A DNA stretch of 6,898 bases from Bacillota bacterium (GTDB taxonomy: Bacteria; Bacillota; Sulfobacillia; Sulfobacillales; Sulfobacillaceae). Made by a program: the position numbers and the translations under genes. Positions 1-6,009 of the stretch are shown here, in pieces; the first letter of the stretch is position 1, and every line of letters starts with the position of its first letter. The notes under the pieces were generated by a model. That model was given only the letters and a program-made list of their open reading frames with translations, was not told where the DNA came from and did not search any database. The stretch covers positions 1 through 6,898 of the forward strand of contig JAMDDZ010000137.1 in the NCBI GenBank assembly GCA_023488565.1, in the 5' to 3' direction.

Positions 1-786
1 GAAGGTGAGGTAGCCTAGATACAGATGGCGCACGCGTGCCGCTTCGGCCGCACTCAATTCGGACTCCCGCATCCCATAGGGGTAAATAAACTCGATGCCA
101 TGATACGCCCCATAGATCGGGTCTACATAAGTGCGGGGCGGATCCCATGGCTCATGGGGCCCAAATGAGTCCACCCACAGCATAAACGGTTCCGAGGTCC
201 GATGATCGGCGACCCAGCGAGTCGCGCGGCCAAACACCTGGGCAGTCAGCCAATCGCCTTCCGTCACACGGTCGCGGGTATTTAGCAAGTATTGTGTAAG
301 AACCGGATGCTGGCGAGGATCGGGATCCCGCACATAAGGCGTTAATGCATCGGGCGACAACTGACCACTGAGAAAATTATCGCTTTCATAGCCACGAATG
401 AATTCGTAGGACAAAAACCCACGAGTGAAATTCATCGTCGGTTTAAACATATGATACGTGTCACTAATCAGGCCGGTTTGATAGCCCTGATCCAACAGCA
501 ATTCCGCTAACGTCGGCTGGGTGGGCGGAATCTTGTGCCACCCGCGGCCCGTAGGCCACAGCCCCTCGGTATCATAGTCAAACCGCCACGGAAAGGACCG
601 TTCCCCGGTAAAATAGGCCCGACGGATCGGAATCGTCGGCTGCCCGTCGCCAAAAGCTTGCATAAACTCCACGCTGTTCCCCCGAAGGGCATCCAAATGG
701 GGTAAACTCACGGCCCATGGTGCCCGATGATTCAAGAGATCCCAGCGAAAGGTGTCTAAGCAAACAAATACCACATTATAACGCAT
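1..786 (-). CDS. Sulfatase-fold hydrolase of the alkaline phosphatase superfamily, C-terminus outside the window
   Basis: The frame is open from an ATG at 786 to the window edge, giving 262 residues; family members usually run about 450-500, so roughly the last 200 residues are missing. A strong GGAGG sits 8 bases before the ATG. The N-terminus has the metal-site strand VCLDTFRWD (D11, T12, D16). The nucleophile loop is T51-I-P-I-R55 followed by R56 and TG at 60-61, matching the sulfatase pattern C/S-x-P-x-R-(x4)-T-G, except that Thr occupies the Cys/Ser position. D109 and H112 (SDTYH) and the DSFGPHEPWDPP block at 206-217 are typical of this branch. The family hydrolyses sulfate or phosphate esters using two metal ions or one Ca. 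With Thr as the nucleophile, formylglycine cannot form in the usual way, so phosphodiesterase or phosphatase activity (as in NPP enzymes, which use Thr) is as likely as sulfatase activity. No signal peptide is seen, so the enzyme is probably cytoplasmic. It follows the aldo/keto reductase by 18 bases and appears to be in the same operon. Confidence 0.88.
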   Translation of the reverse strand, partial: MRYNVVFVCLDTFRWDLLNHRAPWAVSLPHLDALRGNSVEFMQAFGDGQPTIPIRRAYFTGERSFPWRFDYDTEGLWPTGRGWHKIPPTQPTLAELLLDQGYQTGLISDTYHMFKPTMNFTRGFLSYEFIRGYESDNFLSGQLSPDALTPYVRDPDPRQHPVLTQYLLNTRDRVTEGDWLTAQVFGRATRWVADHRTSEPFMLWVDSFGPHEPWDPPRTYVDPIYGAYHGIEFIYPYGMRESELSAAEAARVRHLYLGYLTF

Positions 787-792
787 GGAACT

Positions 793-800
793 CTCCTCCT
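793..800 (-). promoter_or_regulatory. Strong ribosome binding site for the sulfatase-fold gene
   Basis: On the minus strand this reads AGGAGGAG. The GGAGG core ends 8 bases before the ATG at 786, near-ideal spacing. It lies in the 18-base gap after the aldo/keto reductase stop, so the gene can be translated efficiently from a shared transcript. Confidence 0.75.
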
Positions 801-804
801 CTTG

Positions 805-1719
805 TCATCCCAACTGTGCCACTTGTGCCATCTCCGCAGGGGTCAAACAGGGCGTCAGAAGCGTACGAACATTTTCCTGAACTTGTTTCACCGTCTTGGC
901 CCCAGGAATAACCACGGATACTGACGGTTGCTGAATGACAAACCACAACGCTGCTTGCGCCATTGTTCGCTCGCCCGCCAAGAACCGCAACTGCTCGACG
1001 CGCTCGAGATTCGCACTCATGGTCTCTAGGCTCCAACGCGAGCGATGGTCATCAGGGGCAAAACGCGTCGTCGCATCAAACTTCCCCGTTAAAAGGCCCG
1101 ACGCCAATGGCACACGTGCGATCACCCCGACATTCCGCTGCTGGATTTGTGGGAAAAGGCTTTCTTCCGGTTCACGATGGATGAGATTGTACACAAGTTG
1201 CAAAGTGGCCGGTCGAGTATTTTGTAGTACTGCCAGTCCCTCCGACGGTGGTCCAATGGATACTCCCCAATGCCTAATTTTTCCTGCTTCTTTGAGGCGA
1301 TCCAAGGCTTCAAACACTGCCCCCTCACGAATCACTTCTGGGGATGGGTTGTGTAGCTGATAGACATCAATGTAATCGGTTGCTAAACGTCGCAGGCTTT
1401 GTTCAACAGCATAGGTCACATAATCTGGTTCAAAATTTTTGCGCCGCGGCTGGTGATAAAAATCGTTACCCACTTTTGTGGCAATAATGATCTGATCGCG
1501 ACGGCCAGAGATGACGCGGGCCACCAGCTCTTCACTATGCCCCTCACCGTAAGCGTCTGCGGTATCAATGAAATTGACGCCTTCATCCAACGCCACCTGC
1601 AATGCTCGCAGTGATTCCGCGTCATCGACAGACCCCCACCCTATTCCCCCGATCGCCCAAGCCCCAAATCCGATTACCGATACCTTCAGTGTTGTGGACC
1701 CCAGCATGCGATACTCCAT
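805..1719 (-). CDS. Aldo/keto reductase
   Basis: This 304-residue protein has the full length of the single-domain (beta/alpha)8 aldo/keto reductases, which reduce sugar aldehydes or ketones (or oxidise the alcohols) with NADP(H) in the cytoplasm. The catalytic tetrad is visible: D52 in FIDTADAYG, Y57, K82 in IATK and H123 in YQLH. The C-terminal IPGAKTVKQVQENV segment is the usual NADP phosphate-binding region. The GFGAWAIGG start and the DTADAYG.G.SEEL block are most like the bacterial IolS/YhdN-type (AKR11) group, but I cannot assign a substrate. The ATG at 1719 is preceded by AAAGGAG with a 7-base spacer (1727-1733). The gene begins 19 bases after the stop of the broken isomerase and ends 18 bases before the sulfatase-fold gene, so it is almost certainly co-transcribed. 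It appears intact. Confidence 0.93.
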   Translation of the reverse strand: MEYRMLGSTTLKVSVIGFGAWAIGGIGWGSVDDAESLRALQVALDEGVNFIDTADAYGEGHSEELVARVISGRRDQIIIATKVGNDFYHQPRRKNFEPDYVTYAVEQSLRRLATDYIDVYQLHNPSPEVIREGAVFEALDRLKEAGKIRHWGVSIGPPSEGLAVLQNTRPATLQLVYNLIHREPEESLFPQIQQRNVGVIARVPLASGLLTGKFDATTRFAPDDHRSRWSLETMSANLERVEQLRFLAGERTMAQAALWFVIQQPSVSVVIPGAKTVKQVQENVRTLLTPCLTPAEMAQVAQLG

Positions 1720-1738
1720 AGTGCCGCTCCTTTCAAAT

Positions 1739-2534
1739 TTACCTTTGGGTCAGCAAAAAATCCCGGGCGGTTAACAGGCCCGCAATAACCCGGTCATCAG
1801 TGCCCGACCATTCGGGATCCTCATGCTCAATGGATACGACGCCGACATACTTTATGCTCTCCAGCGCTCCAAGGAACGTGTTCCAGTCAATGGAACCTAG
1901 TCCTAGCATGCACATGAACAATTTTTTCCCCATACTGACGCACTACCATAGTCGGATCAATCCCAAGCCAAGCTAGGTGCGATGGATCTAAAGTTAGACC
2001 CAGAGCTCTCGACGGCACAGCTTCAAATAGCAAGTCCCAAACCGCCGGGGCATATGCGATATTCGTGATTGGTTCAAATCCGTGTGTCATGGGACAATTT
2101 TCCAAACCAATTTTTACACCTAATCTTTCGGCCGTAGCCACCAAAGGAGTAAAAACCTCCTGAAAAATGGCAACATTCCCAGCCCAATTCTCTCCTAGTC
2201 TACGTCCCGCGAAAGTAGACACAACCGGAATTCCTAAGGCATGAGCTACATTCAAAAGCATTAAAAGATACCGTTGTGCGTTGTCACGTTCCTTCGGGTC
2301 AATCGATAGAAACGGTAACTGTCCATACATAAGTCCGGCACATTCAAGATTGTAGCGCTCCAACAGCCGTCGAATCCTGGAAATGTCGCCATGGGCCGCT
2401 TGACTCCATATGACGTCCCATGACCCGGGACCGGCATGCAGTTCGACGGCATCAAAGTGATGCTCTCCCGCAAATGCCAGCAATTGCTCCGGGCTCCAGT
2501 GCATGAGTGCCGCATTGAGAAATCCAATTTTCAC
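1739..2534 (-). pseudogene. Sugar phosphate isomerase/epimerase (AP endonuclease 2-type TIM barrel), broken by an internal out-of-frame deletion
   Basis: Two overlapping frames carry successive parts of one TIM-barrel protein. The first (2534 to a TGA at 1887-1889) starts MKIGFLN and runs to VHVHA at about 1905, then reads four aberrant residues and stops. The second frame continues with LGLGSIDW and SIEHEDP to a TAA at 1739. Expected metal ligands of this family are present on both sides: E in GLENCP, D and H in LDPSH, H in HVHA, and E in SIEHEDP. In intact relatives, as I recall them, HVHA is followed by KDTE and some 30-40 residues before the GLG.[IV]DW motif; that stretch is absent here, so this looks like a deletion not divisible by three, not a simple base slip. 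The start is taken as GTG at 2534 (8 bases after AAGGGGG) instead of the TTG at 2537. Intact members isomerise, epimerise or eliminate keto-sugars. The gene lies between the Gfo/Idh/MocA and aldo/keto reductase genes, where a functional copy would fit the pathway. Confidence 0.8.
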
Positions 2535-2542
2535 CAAATGTA

Positions 2543-2549
2543 CCCCCTT
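2543..2549 (-). promoter_or_regulatory. Ribosome binding site that favours the GTG start of the isomerase
   Basis: The minus strand reads AAGGGGG. The spacer to the GTG at 2534 is 8 bases, whereas the adjacent TTG at 2537 would have only 5. The family also begins with M-K-I-G, which the GTG start gives directly. Confidence 0.6.
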
Positions 2550-2564
2550 GTACTAAGCACACCC

Positions 2565-3548
2565 TTATGACTGGACGTCAAAGTGATAAACGGCTCCTGA
2601 CTCTGCACTCTCAGTACTCGCCAGCACGACTTCTAATGACCGGGCGGCATCCCCTATTGACGATCGTACGAGAGACTGGTGATTGGTCAAACAGGCTTCC
2701 ACAAAACTTTGATCGGCCCTGGCCATTGCACTCTGGGATTCATACCATGCAACCTCTCCTTGAGGATCGAACTTCGTCGTGCGCGACGGCGTAATGCGCA
2801 TAACTCGATCTTTCGCTACCACTTCCAGACCAGAGATGTCCGGGAACTGCGGAAAACTCGCATACGTGACCGCTATGTTCAACAGTGCACCTGATTGAAA
2901 TTGACCCACCATCACTTGGCTATCCCAGTTCGGAAACCCGTCTCCCTTACGAGCCATCAGAGTAAATCGGGCATACAACTCGGACAGTTCTCCGCCAAAG
3001 ATTCGTGCCAAATCCAGCAAATGTATGCCCTGATCCATCATTTGTCCACCGCCAGTGCGGCGATCCACAATCCACCCCACCATGGGCCAGGTCCAATAAT
3101 ACCAACCGCGAATCAGTGTCACGGGATAGTCACCTAAAACCTCCTGAGCCCGACTAACCCCTTCTAAATATCGCCACTGCAATCCAACCGAAGTTATGAC
3201 ACCTGACCGCTGAGCCTCCGCGACCAATCGTTGACTCTCTTCTTGTGTTAGGGCTAGGGGCTTTTCAATAAAAAGGTGGCGACCTGATCGCATGACTGCG
3301 CAGCCAAGATCGGCATGGGTAGTTGTGGGTGTGCACACGAAAACGGCATCAATGTCTGGACAATCCAAAAGTTCTTGATAAGTACGAAACGTCGATGTGC
3401 CAAAGCGGCGAGCTACTTCTTGGGCACGCTTTGGGATGGTATCACAAACCGCCACTACATGGACTTGGGGCATTTCTTGCAGGTGCTCCAAGTGCGATTT
3501 GGCAATTCGACCACAGCCAATCACTCCCACCCGCAATTTATTCATCAT
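2565..3548 (-). CDS. Gfo/Idh/MocA family NAD(P)-dependent sugar dehydrogenase
   Basis: This 327-residue protein has the usual two-domain layout. The N-terminal Rossmann fold shows VGVIGCGRIAKSH (residues 7-19), an acidic D36 at the end of the second strand (suggesting NAD over NADP), a CTPTTTH segment (72-78) and the EKP motif with K96. The C-terminal domain has GGGQMMDQGIHLLDL with D172 and H176; K96, D172 and H176 make the standard catalytic set. Members oxidise or reduce a ring hydroxyl of sugars, inositols or their derivatives in the cytoplasm. The ATG at 3548 overlaps the stop of the upstream propeller gene by 4 bases (ATGA), implying translational coupling, with GAAAGG 6 bases upstream. 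The 30 bases after its TAA hold the isomerase binding site. Next to a TIM-barrel isomerase, it could make a 3-keto sugar for that enzyme; this is inference. It appears intact. Confidence 0.93.
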   Translation of the reverse strand: MMNKLRVGVIGCGRIAKSHLEHLQEMPQVHVVAVCDTIPKRAQEVARRFGTSTFRTYQELLDCPDIDAVFVCTPTTTHADLGCAVMRSGRHLFIEKPLALTQEESQRLVAEAQRSGVITSVGLQWRYLEGVSRAQEVLGDYPVTLIRGWYYWTWPMVGWIVDRRTGGGQMMDQGIHLLDLARIFGGELSELYARFTLMARKGDGFPNWDSQVMVGQFQSGALLNIAVTYASFPQFPDISGLEVVAKDRVMRITPSRTTKFDPQGEVAWYESQSAMARADQSFVEACLTNHQSLVRSSIGDAARSLEVVLASTESAESGAVYHFDVQS

Positions 3549-4534
3549 TCAGGCCCTTTCGTAACGCAATGCATGCGCAATTCATGCGATCCATCGGCTC
3601 GTGCATACTCGTAAAAAAAGTGATACTTATCCTCCCACTCTAAGAAATCCACATACCGCAGAGCACCAGTACCATTGGGTGACACTAGCCATGGTTGCGA
3701 GACGCTTACACGGGTCAAATGCGCTAAATCCGCGGTTACAGCCAACCCCGTACGTTCCTCATAATTTTCCCCTACATTAGCAGACCCATCGTAGAATATC
3801 AAAAAGCCTTCGGAAGTTCGAACCACGGTGCTCACCCGTGCAGCATAGCCATCCCACCGATTAGCTAATGGACTTAGCACGATTCCCAACCAGTCGTAAT
3901 GCACGGCATCGTGACTTACTGCCAACCCCGTCACCGAATATATTTTCCCAGTAGTATAGACGTCTTGAGAAGCATGCAAGGTTTCGGCTGAAACTTCGGA
4001 TGCAGCTGCAGTCGGACTAGCACAACTGACATACATCCACCATAGTCCTTGACTGCGGACTACCACTGGGTCCTTCACTGCTTCCAAACCTATACGCGAT
4101 GCAGTGAAGACTTCGAAGCGATCTCGGGTGTCAAACTTATCAGGACGGTCCGCAATAATCCCGTCAATGCGCCAGCGATTGTCCTGAGGATCAACATAAC
4201 TGATGTAAAGGATATATTCGAGGCCGCGGCGGGTTAGAGCAAACCGCTCGAGGGAATTTGTTTCGAGGTCCCGTTGATGTACCATCCAAATATCATCAAA
4301 CACCACCCCATCATGGCTATGCGCTATCCGCCCTTCAAACCCTCTACCCTCCCCGCGAGGTCTTCGGTACCGATACGTTAGGAAATATCCATCGCTGCAT
4401 TGGTAAGTACTAGGAGCGCCAACCCAATGTCCAGCCCCTGGTTGTAATGGCTCCCTGATGACGTTGCCTTTTTCGGGATTCCAAGATAACGGCCTTTGAT
4501 CACCATTCAGAACAACACTACCCAAATTTTCCAC
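3545..4534 (-). CDS. Predicted five-bladed beta-propeller protein related to GH43/GH32/GH130 glycoside hydrolases
   Basis: The protein (329 residues from the GTG at 4534) shows the repeated short beta-strand and turn pattern of five-bladed propeller glycosidases. Visible pieces are HWVGAPS near residues 36-42, GYFLTYRYRRPRGEGRG (49-65), IAHSHDG (70-76), VKDPVVV near 153-159 followed by LWWMYVSC, then LAVSHD, a DGYAARVS segment, FLIFYDGSA and a C-terminal YHFFYEYA strand. The KDP followed by a G-x-W-x-M-Y strand is common in these folds. I cannot place the two or three catalytic acids securely, so it could be a hydrolase, a phosphorylase or a binding protein. No signal peptide is present, so a cytoplasmic role on oligosaccharides is likely. 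An upstream TTG at 4573 in the same frame would overlap the regulator by 29 bases and lacks a good binding site, so GTG 4534 is preferred; TTG 4525 is another option. Its stop overlaps the dehydrogenase start. Confidence 0.75.
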   Translation of the reverse strand: MENLGSVVLNGDQRPLSWNPEKGNVIREPLQPGAGHWVGAPSTYQCSDGYFLTYRYRRPRGEGRGFEGRIAHSHDGVVFDDIWMVHQRDLETNSLERFALTRRGLEYILYISYVDPQDNRWRIDGIIADRPDKFDTRDRFEVFTASRIGLEAVKDPVVVRSQGLWWMYVSCASPTAAASEVSAETLHASQDVYTTGKIYSVTGLAVSHDAVHYDWLGIVLSPLANRWDGYAARVSTVVRTSEGFLIFYDGSANVGENYEERTGLAVTADLAHLTRVSVSQPWLVSPNGTGALRYVDFLEWEDKYHFFYEYARADGSHELRMHCVTKGPE

Positions 4535-4541
4535 TCCCTTG

Positions 4542-4546
4542 CCCCT
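4542..4546 (-). promoter_or_regulatory. Ribosome binding site overlapping the ROK stop codon
   Basis: The minus strand reads AGGGG, formed partly by the TAG stop of the regulator gene. It lies 7 bases before the GTG at 4534 and is the main reason for choosing that start for the propeller gene. A second purine run (AAGGGAG) could serve the TTG at 4525 instead. Confidence 0.5.
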
Positions 4547-5633
4547 AATGATACTCAGGTACTGCCGAATCAAGATGGCGGGTTAGATTGGTTTGAAAAA
4601 CCAAGGCTGCAGCACCTAAGGCCAAATTTTCTGGTGAAATGCGCCCGAAACATAGACCTATAGGATCTATCCTTCGCAATCCGCTAAGCTGCATGTTTAA
4701 CTCATCAAGGTCTTCTCCCACGATGGTTACCTCCGGTCCACCAAGAATTACCGTTTGAATGTTCAGGAGATGGCATAAAGATCGAAGTGCATAGCCAACA
4801 TACTGCATCGTATTATGTTGCTTAGTTACTCCGTGGTGTTCATCAGCATGGCCAATAAAGTTTTCGAGACAACCTTGTCCTCCGCAGTAACATGGAGGCC
4901 CCCCTGAGGCAATACCTAGATGGCCTAACTCCACGGGACGAAATTCCGGCATAGCCACGGGCCCTCCGCGGGTAATTAGACATCCGCCAATGCCACCTCC
5001 GAAGAATACGTAAAGAGCCGGTAAGGCCACTTCGCCTACCCCGTACCACCACTCTCCTAACGCAGCCGACACTGCGTTATTGGCAAACGATAAGGATAGA
5101 CCATACTGCCCCAAATAATTCACCACCATTTGCCAATCAATATCAGGAGGATACCATGTTGGCACACCAAGCCCTATGCCCATCACATGTGGTTTAACAT
5201 GGGACGTATGCTCTAGTAACCCTCGAAGCATTCGATCCAAACCAGCAATCAACTGTTGCGCAGACAATTCTGCTAGGTACGTCCCAAAAGGTTGATTGAC
5301 GATAGTCTGCACCGAACCGGCAATATTGACTACGGCTCCCACACATCCAGTGCGATTCACAAGAATTCCAATGGCTAATCGAGAATCAGGAAGTAATGCC
5401 AAGTAACGCCGCCGTCGCCCTCCAAGTGAACCTCCACGAGAGGGTGCCGATCCCGATTCAACTAGAATTCCTTCCAAAACTAAACGGTTGACAATTACAG
5501 AAATAGTAGGAGGCGTTAACCCCGAAAGTTCCGCCAATTCATATCGACTGATGGGAGCACGTCGACGAATAAGATTAATCACCACAGCCTCATTGTGCGC
5601 TTTGACTAACGACAAATTCACACCCTGCAACAT
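4545..5633 (-). CDS. ROK family transcriptional regulator (NagC/XylR type)
   Basis: This 362-residue protein joins an N-terminal winged helix-turn-helix (about 14-60; PISRYELAELSGLTPPTIS is the helix-turn-helix) to a ROK sugar-kinase-like domain. A basic GGRRRR linker lies at 71-76. The kinase-like part has GIGLGVP (152-158), the phosphate loop FGGGIGG (211-217), the ELGH motif (E235, H238) and the zinc site C248-x-C250-G-G-x-G-C255. Such proteins are usually repressors released by a sugar or sugar phosphate. The segment that is normally E-N-D-A-N in ROK kinases reads A-N-N-A-V here, with N186 in place of the catalytic Asp, so kinase activity is unlikely. The ATG at 5633 follows AAGGGG by 10 bases. 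It is the first gene after the promoter-like sequence at 5666-5694 and leads the operon, so it probably controls the operon and itself. The inducer is unknown. Confidence 0.93.
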   Translation of the reverse strand: MLQGVNLSLVKAHNEAVVINLIRRRAPISRYELAELSGLTPPTISVIVNRLVLEGILVESGSAPSRGGSLGGRRRRYLALLPDSRLAIGILVNRTGCVGAVVNIAGSVQTIVNQPFGTYLAELSAQQLIAGLDRMLRGLLEHTSHVKPHVMGIGLGVPTWYPPDIDWQMVVNYLGQYGLSLSFANNAVSAALGEWWYGVGEVALPALYVFFGGGIGGCLITRGGPVAMPEFRPVELGHLGIASGGPPCYCGGQGCLENFIGHADEHHGVTKQHNTMQYVGYALRSLCHLLNIQTVILGGPEVTIVGEDLDELNMQLSGLRRIDPIGLCFGRISPENLALGAAALVFQTNLTRHLDSAVPEYH

Positions 5634-5665
5634 AATTCATGCGCCCCTTTCCGGAACGTAATTTT

Positions 5666-5694
5666 ATTTTATTTACTTACCAAACATTTGCCAA
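5666..5694 (-). promoter_or_regulatory. Predicted sigma-A-type promoter of the ROK-led operon
   Basis: On the minus strand, TTGGCA (5694-5689) and TAAAAT (5671-5666) are separated by exactly 17 bases, close to the TTGACA/TATAAT consensus. The -10 lies about 33 bases before the ROK ATG, leaving a short leader that contains the AAGGGG binding site. A second TAAAAT five bases further on gives a poorer spacing. This is a match by eye only. Confidence 0.5.
5681..5690. promoter_or_regulatory. Small palindrome at the promoter, possible operator half or core
   Basis: CAAACATTTG has 4-base arms around a 2-base centre and overlaps the predicted -35 element. Its place suits binding by the ROK protein encoded directly downstream, which would block the promoter. 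The palindrome is short and could be chance in AT-rich DNA. It is not a clear copy of the NagC/Mlc or XylR operators that I know. Confidence 0.25.
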
Positions 5695-5732
5695 CCTAGA
5701 TAGATTGTTCTGAAAAACTGAAAATGGGTATC

Positions 5733-5991
5733 TCATCGACTTTTTCTAACTGCACCATCAATTTCTGTTTGTTTTGTATTTTTCTCGGTACTTAGGTAGT
5801 TAGTAAAAAATTGTGTTCTGCGGTGGCACATGATAGTTGTAAATAGACGCAGTGCCAAAGAATAAGCTGTATGATCGCTTCCATCTTTGTCCCATGGGCC
5901 CCCTTCCCATGGGACATCCCACATTACTGGGTCATGACGCGTAAAAAAGCATCTTCATCGCCTCCAGTGCATATGCTATAAGTCGCATCAC
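5733..5991 (-). pseudogene. Possible decayed coding scrap, function not recognised
   Basis: On the minus strand, a frame from a GTG at 5991 reads VMRLIAYALEAMKMLFYAS and stops at 5932. If one T is dropped from the T6 run at its LF codons (5943-5948), the reading continues as TRHDPVMWDVPWEGG, then PWDKDGSDHTAYSLALRLF, before passing into AT-rich low-quality sequence and a stop at 5733. The first two parts look protein-like and join smoothly, which suggests an old gene fragment with a one-base slip, but I cannot match it to a family. There is no convincing ribosome binding site. It may be chance. Confidence 0.2.
5888..5916. repeat. Perfect 11-bp inverted repeat with a 7-base loop
   Basis: TGTCCCATGGG at 5888-5898 and CCCATGGGACA at 5906-5916 are exact inverse complements around CCCCCTT. 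Each arm also contains the self-complementary CCCATGGG. Neither strand has a T-run after the stem, so it is not a standard intrinsic terminator. It may be a protein-binding site, an RNA hairpin at the end of the SDR transcript, or a by-product of the coding scrap (it would encode V-P-W-E-G-G-P-W-D). Confidence 0.7.
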
Positions 5992-6009
5992 CTATTCATA
6001 GTGTAACCT

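Larger units (their letters stand above)
5634..6009. other. Intergenic region between the SDR gene and the ROK-led operon
   Basis: About 375 bases without an intact gene. Going along the minus strand from the SDR stop, it holds a possible scrap of a decayed gene, a perfect 11-bp inverted repeat at 5888-5916, a visibly AT-rich stretch (about 5660-5880), and a promoter-like sequence with a small palindrome just before the ROK gene. A tandem 8-base near-repeat (GTACTTAG then GTAGTTAG on the plus strand, 5788-5803, one mismatch) is also present. I see no T-tailed hairpin that would end SDR transcription, so readthrough into the operon is possible. Confidence 0.7.

Noticed and set aside
935..1360. 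Plus-strand open frame of 141 codons opposite the aldo/keto reductase
   Set aside because: It is antisense to a gene with a complete catalytic tetrad, has no binding site and its translation has no recognisable motif; it is a shadow frame.
1922..1927. Run of six A (minus strand) as the cause of the isomerase frame break
   Set aside because: The frame stays family-like through this run (GEKIVHVHA follows it), so the break lies after it, and a one-base slip would not account for the missing loop.
3315..3643. Two overlapping plus-strand open frames opposite the dehydrogenase and the propeller gene end
   Set aside because: They lie antisense to well-supported genes, lack start signals and read as unstructured, cysteine- and histidine-rich shadow translations.
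4535..4573. TTG at 4573 as the start of the propeller gene
   Set aside because: It would overlap the ROK gene by 29 bases and has no good ribosome binding site, whereas GTG at 4534 has AGGGG at 7 bases.
5593..5640. Short 16-codon frame from an ATG at 5640 overlapping the ROK start, a possible leader peptide
   Set aside because: The spacing from AAAGGGG is only about 3 bases, the peptide has no regulatory codon run, and the ROK ATG at 5633 has a usable spacing.
5974..6009. Possible terminator just after the SDR gene (CACTATGAATAGGTG)
   Set aside because: The stem is short with a bulge and no T-run follows, so it does not support an intrinsic terminator.
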